From an uncultured Verrucomicrobiota bacterium (GTDB lineage Bacteria > Verrucomicrobiota > Verrucomicrobiia > Chthoniobacterales > JACTMZ01): 64,000 nucleotides of DNA. Location: assembly GCA_903953565.1 (NCBI GenBank), contig CAJBKE010000027.1:38558-102557 (forward strand), read 5' to 3'. The translations under genes and the position numbers were made by a program. Shown here piece after piece: positions 18,661-26,275 of this stretch. Position 1 is the stretch's first letter; each line of letters begins with the position of its first letter. The notes under the pieces were generated by a model. That model did no database searches. It was not told the DNA's origin and saw only the letters and a list, made by a program, of their open reading frames with translations.

Positions 18661-19962
18661 ATGGATTCCCCGGAAAAGTCATCGCTCATCGACCGCCTGA
18701 TCGAGAAGTTCAACAACTCTCGTTTCTTCACGATCTCGTTCGTGTTGCACGCTTTGCTTATCGTCATCTTCGGGGGCACGGTGCTCTTCGAGGCCATGCA
18801 GGAGCCGCCGGATTTCGAGGGCGGCGAGGGCGGGTTCATCGCGGGGGGCGAGGAAGTGGCTGCTCCGCCGGCCGCGCAGACCCAGCCGCAGGAAACAACG
18901 TTCACCGTGAGCACGCCGACGGTGCAAAACACGACCGTGGCGGCGATCACCACGACCGGACAGAACCCGCTGAACTTTTCGATGGATGCGATCATCACGC
19001 CATCGACCATGGTCGCTCCCACGACGACCACGACGGCCGTTAGTGCGGCACCTGCGACGTCGGTGAGCGCGGCCGGCATGAGTGCGGCGGTGGCCGGTCA
19101 GATCCGCGAATTCACCGGTGGTTGGGGCAAAGGCACCGGCAGCGGCACGGGCACGCGTCAGCGCGAGTTCGATTTCACCGCCTTCATCGCCAAATACAAC
19201 GGCGGCAATTGGGACTCGGTGTTCCGCGTGGTCGACAAGATCCCGCAGGGCGCGTTGCCGAATCTGCTCGAGTTCATGAGCAAAGAATCCCGCGACAAGA
19301 TCAAAACGAATTACAACAAAGTGGAGGCGGTTCCCTTGGACAGCGACCGCATCTTTGCCGCCAAGCCGCCGTTCATTTTCTTCACCGGCTCGCGGGATTT
19401 CGTGCTGACCGACAAAGAAGTGACCAACTTGCAGAAATATGTGCGCCTGGGCGGTGCCATTTGGGGTGACAGCTCCGTGCCGGGCCGCGGTTCCGCATTC
19501 GACATTGCCTTCCGCCGCGAAATGCGCCGCGTCATCCCCGACAAAGACAAAGATTTCGAGGCGCTTTCGGCGAACGATGAGATGTTCCGCCGCGCGCCTT
19601 ATTTCCCCGAGATCCAGGAGCAGCCGGCCGGTCTGAATTACTATCAGGAACCCGTCTATGTGATGCGTTACTTCGGCCAGATTGCAGTCATCTACACGGC
19701 CAACGACTACGGCGACATGTGGCAATTCGGCATCAAGCAAAAGGGGCCGCGCGAATGGGAAATCAACAATGACCGCAACGAGCGCGGCGAGCGCATCGCC
19801 TTGGACTGGGGTCTCTACCTGAACGGCGGACTCTACATCCACAACGTCGACCCGCGCCCGCCGATCAAAGCTCTCCTCGACACCTACAAGTTCGGCACGA
19901 ACATGGTTCTCCATCTGCTCACGCGGTGGGAGGACAAATTGCGCAGCGCGCCGCGCCTGTAA
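18661..19962 (+). CDS. DUF4159 domain protein with N-terminal membrane anchor
   Basis: A 433-residue protein. One transmembrane helix near residues 23-43 (FFTISFVLHALLIVIFGGTV) is of the type seen in TonB-like proteins. A Thr/Ala/Pro-rich linker spans about residues 50-150, followed by a Gly/Thr stretch (GWGKGTGSGTGTRQREFDF) and a C-terminal DUF4159 domain (PFIFFTGSRDFVLTDKEVTNLQKYV, LGGAIWGDSS, FRREMRRVIP, DWGLYLNGGLYIHN). DUF4159 has a class-I glutamine amidotransferase-like fold by family knowledge, and the domain probably faces the periplasm. Function unknown. It is divergent from the acyltransferase gene and converges on upp. Confidence 0.8.
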   Translation: MDSPEKSSLIDRLIEKFNNSRFFTISFVLHALLIVIFGGTVLFEAMQEPPDFEGGEGGFIAGGEEVAAPPAAQTQPQETTFTVSTPTVQNTTVAAITTTGQNPLNFSMDAIITPSTMVAPTTTTTAVSAAPATSVSAAGMSAAVAGQIREFTGGWGKGTGSGTGTRQREFDFTAFIAKYNGGNWDSVFRVVDKIPQGALPNLLEFMSKESRDKIKTNYNKVEAVPLDSDRIFAAKPPFIFFTGSRDFVLTDKEVTNLQKYVRLGGAIWGDSSVPGRGSAFDIAFRREMRRVIPDKDKDFEALSANDEMFRRAPYFPEIQEQPAGLNYYQEPVYVMRYFGQIAVIYTANDYGDMWQFGIKQKGPREWEINNDRNERGERIALDWGLYLNGGLYIHNVDPRPPIKALLDTYKFGTNMVLHLLTRWEDKLRSAPRL

Positions 19963-19965
19963 GGG

Positions 19966-20604
19966 TCAGGTTCCGAAAATGCGGTCGCCCGCGTCGCCGA
20001 GTCCGGGTGTGATGTAACCGCGTGCGTCCAGCGCTTCATCGAGCGCCGCCCCGTAAAGCGTGATGTCGGGATGTGCCTCGCGCATGCGTTTGACTCCGGG
20101 GCGCGAGGCGATGATGCAGCCGCACGTGATGTGCGCGATTCCTTCCATTTTCAGGCGGTCGGCCGCGGCGGCCAGACTGTTGCCCGTGGCCAGCATCGGG
20201 TCGAGCAGGAGCACGTGCGCATCGCTTGCCCCGGGCGGCATGCGGAAATAGTAGCTGACCGGTTCGAGTGTTTCCTCGTTGCGGAACATGCCGATATGGC
20301 CGACGGCGGCCGATGGGAACATGCGCAGGATGCCGTCGGACATGGCCAATCCGGCCCTCAGCACCGGCATGATCACGAGCGGGCGCACCGCGCGGGCGCC
20401 CTGTGCCTCGCCCAGCGGCGTCTGGATTTTTTGCGGCGTGACCTCGAAATGGCGCAATGCCTCGTAGGCGACAAGCTGCGACAGCTCCTGCAGCAACCGG
20501 CGGAAGTCCGGCGGCGGCGTGTTCTTGTCGCGCAGAGCGGATACCTTGAGATCGGCCAGCGGGTGCCGCACGAGATGGAAACCGGGGAAGGGTTGAGAGG
20601 TCAT
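19966..20604 (-). CDS. upp: Uracil phosphoribosyltransferase
   Basis: Salvages uracil to UMP using PRPP. At 212 residues it has the normal UPRTase length. The PRPP loop is VLLLDPMLATGNSLAAAADRL, the N-terminal contacts are HPLADLKVSALRDKNTPPPDFRRLL, and the uracil-binding C-terminus is ARGYITPGLGDAGDRIFGT. The ATG at 20604 (MTSQPF) is preferred; another in-frame start 15 bases upstream is possible. It is divergent from purH, so pyrimidine salvage and purine synthesis genes share an upstream region of about 90 bp. Confidence 0.94.
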   Translation of the reverse strand: MTSQPFPGFHLVRHPLADLKVSALRDKNTPPPDFRRLLQELSQLVAYEALRHFEVTPQKIQTPLGEAQGARAVRPLVIMPVLRAGLAMSDGILRMFPSAAVGHIGMFRNEETLEPVSYYFRMPPGASDAHVLLLDPMLATGNSLAAAADRLKMEGIAHITCGCIIASRPGVKRMREAHPDITLYGAALDEALDARGYITPGLGDAGDRIFGT

Positions 20605-20679
20605 CGGTGCGCGCAGCATGGCGGTCGCCGGCCGGTCGAGTCAATGCACGCCGGGGCTGGCCGCAGGCTCGCGGGCTGA

Positions 20680-20685
20680 TATAAT
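20680..20685 (+). promoter_or_regulatory. Perfect -10 box (TATAAT) of purH
   Basis: A consensus TATAAT ends ten bases before the purH ATG at 20695. With start of transcription about seven bases downstream, the mRNA would begin at or within two or three bases of the start codon, i.e. a leaderless or nearly leaderless message. The -35 region (around 20657) is weak (CTGGCC). Confidence 0.5.
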
Positions 20686-20694
20686 CGGGGCTTG

Positions 20695-22218
20695 ATGAAA
20701 ATACGCCGCTCCCTTCTTTCCGTGACCGACAAAACCGGGCTTGTTGACTTTGCCCGCGGCCTGGCCGGGCACGGTGTGGAAATTTTGTCCACCGGCGGCA
20801 CGGCGGCGGCGCTGCGCGAGGCCGGCCTTGCCGTGATCGACGTTTCCACACACACCGGATTTCCCGAGATGCTCGACGGGCGGGTGAAGACACTGCATCC
20901 CCTGATCCACGGAGGCCTGCTTTTTCGTCGTGATCTTCCGGAGCACGTCGCGCAAGCCGCCGCGCACGGTATCGCCCCCATCGATCTCGTCGTGGTGAAT
21001 CTTTACGCTTTCGAAAAGACAGTTTCCCGCGACGGTGTGACGCGAGGGGAAGCGATCGAAAATATCGATATCGGCGGACCCTCCATGCTGCGCAGCGCGG
21101 CGAAGAACCACGAGGCGGTCACCGTGGTCTGCGATCCGGGCGATTACGCGGAAGTTCTGCGCGAAATGTCGGAGCATGCAGGCGCCACGACGGTCGAGCT
21201 CCGGCGCCGGCTGGCTGCGAAAGTTTTCGATGTGACGGCGCGCTACGACGGTGCCATTGCCGGCTACCTCGGTCGCGAGCAATCGGCCGGGACTTCATTC
21301 CGTCTCTCGCACCCTCTGGCGGCGAGTTTGCGTTATGGTGAGAATCCGCACCAGCAAGCCGAGCTTTACGGGAAATTTTCCGATTACCTAGAGCAACTGC
21401 ACGGCAAGGAACTTTCCTACAACAACATCCTCGATATCACCGCGGCGGTGGATCTCATCTCCGAATTCACCGAACCGACGGTGGCCATTCTCAAGCACAC
21501 CAATCCCTGCGGGGTAGGGAGCGATGAAGATCTGGCGGTCGCTTGGGAGAAAGCTCTCGCCACGGATCGTCAGGCGCCGTTCGGCGGGATTATCATCTCC
21601 AACCGCCCCGTGACCGAACTGTTGGCCCGCGCCGTCGCGGAAATTTTCAGCGAAGTGATCATCGCGCCGGATTTTGTTCCCGCGGCCTTGGAAATTCTGC
21701 AGAAGAAAAAAAATCTACGTCTGATGAAGTTGCGCGCCCGGCCCGAGCCCGCCGCGCGCGATGTGCGGTCCGTCATCGGGGGTTTGCTCGTGCAGGATCA
21801 CGATCCGGCGGTCGGTGATTTGTCCGGGGCGCGCGTTGTCACCGGTCGTGCGCCCACGCCGGAGGAGAAGCGCTCCATGGAATTCGGTTGGAAGGTGGTC
21901 AAGCATGTGAAGTCGAATGCCATTGTGTTCGCCGGACCCGACCGGACCCTCGGAATCGGTGCCGGCCAGATGTCCCGCGTCGATTCGGTGCGCATCGCAG
22001 TGTGGAAGGCCGGTGAGGCAGGGCTGCCGCTGGCCGGCTGCGCCGTGGCCAGTGATGCTTTCTTTCCTTTCCCCGACGGACTTGTCGCCGCCGCCGCGGC
22101 CGGGGCCACCGCAGCGATCCAGCCCGGAGGTTCGGTCCGGGACGACGAGGTTATCCGGGCGGCCGATGAGCGCGACCTGGCCATGATTTTCACCGGAAAA
22201 CGCCACTTCCGGCATTAA
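20695..22218 (+). CDS. purH: Bifunctional AICAR formyltransferase / IMP cyclohydrolase
   Basis: Performs the last two steps of de novo IMP synthesis. The N-terminal cyclohydrolase (MGS-like) domain covers about residues 1-195 (LLSVTDKTGLVDFARGL, STGGTAAALREAG, DGRVKTLHPLIHGGLL). The C-terminal transformylase has YGENPHQQAELYG, ILKHTNPCGVG, GAGQMSRVDSVRIA and the terminal MIFTGKRHFRH. The start was set to ATG 20695 rather than the preceding TTG because of the promoter position and the absence of room for a leader. At 507 residues it is the usual size. Confidence 0.97.
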   Translation: MKIRRSLLSVTDKTGLVDFARGLAGHGVEILSTGGTAAALREAGLAVIDVSTHTGFPEMLDGRVKTLHPLIHGGLLFRRDLPEHVAQAAAHGIAPIDLVVVNLYAFEKTVSRDGVTRGEAIENIDIGGPSMLRSAAKNHEAVTVVCDPGDYAEVLREMSEHAGATTVELRRRLAAKVFDVTARYDGAIAGYLGREQSAGTSFRLSHPLAASLRYGENPHQQAELYGKFSDYLEQLHGKELSYNNILDITAAVDLISEFTEPTVAILKHTNPCGVGSDEDLAVAWEKALATDRQAPFGGIIISNRPVTELLARAVAEIFSEVIIAPDFVPAALEILQKKKNLRLMKLRARPEPAARDVRSVIGGLLVQDHDPAVGDLSGARVVTGRAPTPEEKRSMEFGWKVVKHVKSNAIVFAGPDRTLGIGAGQMSRVDSVRIAVWKAGEAGLPLAGCAVASDAFFPFPDGLVAAAAAGATAAIQPGGSVRDDEVIRAADERDLAMIFTGKRHFRH

Positions 22219-22258
22219 TTCCTCCGCAACGCGTCGGCGCTTGGATTAGATTGCGTCC

Positions 22259-23875
22259 GTGAGTTACCAGGTTTTCGCCCGCAAATACCGTCCGCAGTTG
22301 TTCGAGGAGGTTCTCGGCCAGGATGCCGTGGTGCGCACGCTGCGCAACGCGATCAAAAACGGACGATTGGCTCACGCTTATCTCTTTGTCGGACCTCGCG
22401 GCGTGGGCAAAACCTCGACGGCACGTATTTTCGCCAAAGCGCTCAATTGCGTCAACGGGCCTACCGAGACACCTTGCGGAGAGTGCGATCCCTGCCGCGA
22501 AATTGCCGCCGGGATCAGTCTCGATGTCCTCGAGATCGACGGCGCGAGCAACAATGGCGTCGAGCAGGTCCGCGAGCTGCGCGAGAACGTCCGCTTCCTG
22601 CCGACACGAGGCCAGTTCCGCATCTACTTGATCGACGAGGTACACATGCTGAGCGGTCCGGCCTTCAACGCCCTGCTCAAAACCCTCGAGGAGCCGCCGG
22701 CCCACGTGAAATTCCTCTTCGCCACGACCGAGGCGCACAAACTTCCGGCCACCATCATCAGCCGCTGCCAGCGCTTCGACCTCCAAGCCATCCGCGATGA
22801 CGTGGCGGCCAACCATCTGCTGGCCATCGCCGAACAGGAAAAGGTGAAGCTCGACCCGGCGGCAGCCGAGGTCATCGCGCGCGCGGCCGAAGGCGGCATG
22901 CGCGATGCCGAGTCCATGCTCGACCAAGTTGTTTCCTTCTGCGGCGACAAAGTGAACGAGCAAGACGTGCTTTCCATCTTCGGTTTCGCCTCGGTCGACG
23001 ACGTCGCGGCGCTGGCCGGGCATATCCTTTCGGGCGATGCCGCCGCCGCCCTCGATCTCGTGGCGGCGCAGTCTGCCGCGGGCAAAGACCTCGGTCGGCT
23101 GCTCTCAGATCTCGTGGCCATGTCGCGCGACTTGCTGGTCAGCGAGGTCACGGGCAAGGAGTCGTCGGGACGCCGCGGGGAACTTGTTTCGCCTCTGCGC
23201 GGACGCTTCACCCCGCGCAAGCTCACGGAGTTGCTGGAAATTCTTTCAGCGGCCGAGGCCGGGCTGCGTTACTCGGCCGACAAAAAGCTCCCGCTCGAGC
23301 TTGCGGTGATCAAAGGCATCCAGCTTTTGCACACCGCCGATTTGGACGAGGTTCTCGACACGCTGGCCGGCCTGCGCGGTGGCGAGGTTTTGCCGGCGCG
23401 CCCCGTGGCCCGTGCCGCGGCGCCGGCGCCGGCACCGGCAGCGGTGGCCAAGCCGGCGGAACGAAAGTCTGCGCCGGTCGCGGTCGCGGAGTCTGCGGAT
23501 CCGCAAAAAGTCTGGCAGGATGTGGTTGCTGCCGTCGCCGAGCGTTACGCAATTCGCAGTGCCTGGCTCGAGCGCACGCAAGAAGTCCACGAGGAGGACG
23601 GCGTATTGCGCGTCGTTTTTCCCTCCGACCAGGAAAAATTGCTCAAGACTCCCGTGGTCAAAGAACACGGTGCGCTCATCGAGGATTTGTGGATGAAAGC
23701 AACGGGCCGCAAAATCTCCTTCCGTCCCGAGGCTACGGGAAAAGTTGTGGCCTCCGCACCGCGAGCGGGATCCGCCACGCCGTTGGCTGACGACTTTGAA
23801 AACGATCCCGGTATCGAGGCTGCCATTGAACTTTTCGGGGCGACGCTCGAACCGGAAGAAGCGAAAAAATCATGA
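22259..23875 (+). CDS. dnaX: DNA polymerase III subunit gamma/tau
   Basis: The clamp-loader ATPase (538 residues). Domain I has Walker A GPRGVGKTSTARIFAK, the Zn-binding cysteines in the CNG..CGECDPC segment, Walker B YLIDEVHMLS and the sensor SRCQRFDL. A Pro/Ala-rich linker (PAPAPAAVAKP) follows, then a short tau-like C-terminal domain. GTG 22259 starts the conserved SYQVFARKYRPQ sequence. No slippery A-run obvious for gamma frameshifting was seen in the linker region. It overlaps ybaB as ATGA, the common dnaX-ybaB pairing. Confidence 0.95.
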   Translation: MSYQVFARKYRPQLFEEVLGQDAVVRTLRNAIKNGRLAHAYLFVGPRGVGKTSTARIFAKALNCVNGPTETPCGECDPCREIAAGISLDVLEIDGASNNGVEQVRELRENVRFLPTRGQFRIYLIDEVHMLSGPAFNALLKTLEEPPAHVKFLFATTEAHKLPATIISRCQRFDLQAIRDDVAANHLLAIAEQEKVKLDPAAAEVIARAAEGGMRDAESMLDQVVSFCGDKVNEQDVLSIFGFASVDDVAALAGHILSGDAAAALDLVAAQSAAGKDLGRLLSDLVAMSRDLLVSEVTGKESSGRRGELVSPLRGRFTPRKLTELLEILSAAEAGLRYSADKKLPLELAVIKGIQLLHTADLDEVLDTLAGLRGGEVLPARPVARAAAPAPAPAAVAKPAERKSAPVAVAESADPQKVWQDVVAAVAERYAIRSAWLERTQEVHEEDGVLRVVFPSDQEKLLKTPVVKEHGALIEDLWMKATGRKISFRPEATGKVVASAPRAGSATPLADDFENDPGIEAAIELFGATLEPEEAKKS

Positions 23876-24186
23876 ACATCCAAAAAATGATGAAAGAGGC
23901 GCAGAAAATGCAGGAGCGCCTCGCCAAAGCGCAGAGTGACCTGGCGGAACAGACGCTCGAAGTGTCATCCGGCGGCGGGAAAGTCACCGTGACGGTCAAC
24001 GGTGCCGGGGACATCACCGCGGTGAAAATCTCACCCGATGTGGTCGATCCGGGCGATGTCGAGATGCTCGAGGATCTCGTGCTCTCCGGAGTGCGCGAGG
24101 CGCAAGAGGCCGCACGCAAGGTGCAAGCCGACACGATGGGCAAAGTGACCGGCGGCCTCGGTGGTTTGCCCGGACTCGGACTCTGA
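23872..24186 (+). CDS. ybaB: YbaB/EbfC family nucleoid-associated protein
   Basis: A 104-residue DNA-binding protein that typically accompanies dnaX and recR. It opens MNIQKMMKEAQKMQERLAKAQ, has the central pattern VSSGGGKVTVTVNGAGDITAVKISPDVVDPGDVEMLEDLV, and ends with the Met/Gly-rich GKVTGGLGGLPGLGL tail. The start codon overlaps the dnaX stop (ATGA), so translation is probably coupled. recR is not adjacent here. Confidence 0.94.
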   Translation: MNIQKMMKEAQKMQERLAKAQSDLAEQTLEVSSGGGKVTVTVNGAGDITAVKISPDVVDPGDVEMLEDLVLSGVREAQEAARKVQADTMGKVTGGLGGLPGLGL

Positions 24187-24202
24187 TTTGGAGAAGGTTC
24201 CC

Positions 24203-24224
24203 GGCGCGTCGGGGACGCCGCGCC
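24203..24224. repeat. GC-rich palindrome between ybaB and nadA
   Basis: GGCGCGTC-GGG-GACGCCGCGCC forms a stem of about ten pairs with a one- or two-base bulge. It lies in the 55-bp spacer between the convergent ybaB and nadA genes. It may serve as a bidirectional transcription barrier or be a REP-type repeat. No second copy was found in the window and there is no T-run. Confidence 0.45.
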
Positions 24225-24241
24225 CTACCTGTCTCCCCGGG

Positions 24242-25165
24242 TTACCGGCTCCACTCGAGCATGCGCCGGATGGGGAGTTCGGCGCGGGCGCGGAGGTCTT
24301 CGGGAATAATGATCTGCGAGGAAAGATCGCGCAGACAGTCCCGCAACTTGTCCAGCGTGTTCATTTTCATGTAACGGCAGTCCGCACAGGCGCAGTGATC
24401 GGTAGGGCCGGGGATGAACGTTTTGTCCGGCAATTCGCGGCGCAGGCGGTGGAGCATGCCGGACTCGGTGACGATGATGAAGGTCTCGGACGGGGAATTT
24501 TTGCAGTAACCAACCATTTTTTCGGTCGAGCAAACTTCGTCGGCCAGAATGCGCACAGCATGGGTGCATTCGGGATGGGCGACGACAGGTGCATCCGGAT
24601 ATTCGGCACGGATGCGTTCGATGCTTTGGCGGGTGAACTCGACGTGCACGTAGCAATTGCCCTTCCAGAGCGTCATGGGACGTCCGGTCTGTTCCATGAC
24701 CCAGGAGCCGAGATTCTCGTCGGGGACAAAAAGAATGTTCCGGTCGGCTGGGACATTTTCGACGATCTTCACCGCATTGCCGCTCGTGCAGATGACGTCC
24801 GAGAGTGCCTTCACTCCCGCCGAGCAGTTGATGTAGGCCACGACGTAGAAGTTTTTGTCCGCGTGTTCTTCGAGATAAGCGGCGAGCTTTTCCGGCGGAC
24901 AGGAGTCGCTGAGCGAGCAGCCGGCATTCAGGTCGGGAATGACCACGGTTTTGCCGGGATTCACGATCTTGGCGGTCTCGCCCATGAAATGGACGCCGCA
25001 GAAGGCGATGACATCGGCCTCGGTTTCCGCGGCGCGGTAAGCCAAACCGAGTGAATCTCCCACATGGTCGGCCAACTCCTGGATCTCGGCGATCTGGTAG
25101 TTGTGCGCGAGGATGACGGCGTTGCGTTCTTTTTTGAGACGCTTGATTTCGGCGGCCAGAAACAT
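24242..25165 (-). CDS. nadA: Quinolinate synthase A
   Basis: A [4Fe-4S] enzyme that condenses iminoaspartate with dihydroxyacetone phosphate to quinolinate in NAD synthesis. It has 307 residues from ATG 25165 (MFLAAEIKRLKKERNAVILAHNYQ). Three pseudo-repeat domains and conserved cysteines are seen in NAGCSLSDSC, YINCSAGVKALSDVICTSGNA and the C-terminal CACADCRYMKMNTLDKL. HPECTHAV and TESGMLHRLRRE carry substrate contacts. nadB and nadC are not in this window. A 35-bp gap separates it from fabD upstream on the same strand. Confidence 0.96.
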   Translation of the reverse strand: MFLAAEIKRLKKERNAVILAHNYQIAEIQELADHVGDSLGLAYRAAETEADVIAFCGVHFMGETAKIVNPGKTVVIPDLNAGCSLSDSCPPEKLAAYLEEHADKNFYVVAYINCSAGVKALSDVICTSGNAVKIVENVPADRNILFVPDENLGSWVMEQTGRPMTLWKGNCYVHVEFTRQSIERIRAEYPDAPVVAHPECTHAVRILADEVCSTEKMVGYCKNSPSETFIIVTESGMLHRLRRELPDKTFIPGPTDHCACADCRYMKMNTLDKLRDCLRDLSSQIIIPEDLRARAELPIRRMLEWSR

Positions 25166-25200
25166 GGTTTTACTATGGCTCCGCGCGGCGCGGCGTGCAA

Positions 25201-26124
25201 TCAGAGCGCGATCTTTGCCGCATCCTCTGCGGTGCCGACCGAGTGCACAACGGTGCCCTTGCGAATGCGGGCGATCATGCCGGCGAGCGTGGTGCCGGGT
25301 CCGAGTTCGAGGAAGGTGTCGCAGCCGATGTCGTCGAGCAGAGTTGTGACGCAATCCGCCCAGCGCACGCTATCGGTCACTTGGTCGGCGAGGGTGCGGC
25401 GGATGTCATCCGCGGAACGGACAACCTTGGCATCGACATTGCAAACCACCGGAAAGCGGGGCTCATGGAGAGTGGTTTCAACCAGCACTTCGCCAAGGCG
25501 CTCGTAAGCGGGCTGCATGAGCCGCGAATGAAAAGCTCCGGCGACCTTCAACTCGACGGCTTTGCGGATGCCGTAGTCTTTGGCCATGCCGACGGCGAGG
25601 GAAACCTTGCCTGCCTCGCCGGAGATAACGATTTGTCCGGGCGAATTGATATTGGCCACGTCGACATCGGTGGCCGCGGCGAGGTCGCGGACAATGTTTT
25701 CATCCGCGCCGATCATGGCCGCCATGCCGCCGCTCGTGGCCTCGCAGGCTTCCTGCATAAATTGTCCGCGTCGGGCGACCAGCTTCAGCCCCGTGGCGAA
25801 ATCGAAGGTTCCAGCGGCCGAATGCGCGGTGAATTCGCCGAGGGAAAGTCCGGCCGTGCCGGCCACCGGGAAGTCGCCGAGTTTTTCCCGCACGGCGGCC
25901 AGGGCGGCGAGGCCGTGCACGTAAAGCGCGGGTTGGCAGACCGAGGTTTTGGTCAGCTCCTCCTCCGGTCCTTTCCAGCAAATTTTGCTCAACGGCCAGC
26001 CGAGGATCTCGTCTGCTTGGCGGAAGAGATCCGCGGCGGCAGGGTGGGCGGCTGCGAGGTCTCGACCCATGCCGACGGCTTGGGCCCCTTGGCCGGGGAA
26101 AATAAGGGCGATTTTTTTGCTCAT
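25201..26124 (-). CDS. fabD: Malonyl-CoA:ACP transacylase
   Basis: Loads malonate onto acyl carrier protein for fatty-acid synthesis. It has 307 residues from ATG 26124 (MSKKIALIFPGQGAQ). The nucleophile elbow is GLSLGEFTA (Ser in GLSLG), the catalytic histidine lies in AGAFHSRLM, and the oxyanion glutamine in FPGQGAQ. The C-terminal LELGPGTTLAGMIARI is typical. Other fatty-acid genes (plsX, fabH, accD) lie in separate clusters in this window, so the pathway is dispersed. Confidence 0.95.
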   Translation of the reverse strand: MSKKIALIFPGQGAQAVGMGRDLAAAHPAAADLFRQADEILGWPLSKICWKGPEEELTKTSVCQPALYVHGLAALAAVREKLGDFPVAGTAGLSLGEFTAHSAAGTFDFATGLKLVARRGQFMQEACEATSGGMAAMIGADENIVRDLAAATDVDVANINSPGQIVISGEAGKVSLAVGMAKDYGIRKAVELKVAGAFHSRLMQPAYERLGEVLVETTLHEPRFPVVCNVDAKVVRSADDIRRTLADQVTDSVRWADCVTTLLDDIGCDTFLELGPGTTLAGMIARIRKGTVVHSVGTAEDAAKIAL

Positions 26125-26275
26125 GATTTGGCTGACCGCGGCGCACCAGTTTGATTTGGGTGTGTTCGCAGTCGACCTATTGACCAAAAAATGCCTGCCG
26201 GGGCAAGGCAAGTGGTCCGGTTTCTTGCGACGGATGTTGAGCGAGGGGCGGTCGCAGTCGTAGATTTGGCGTCCT

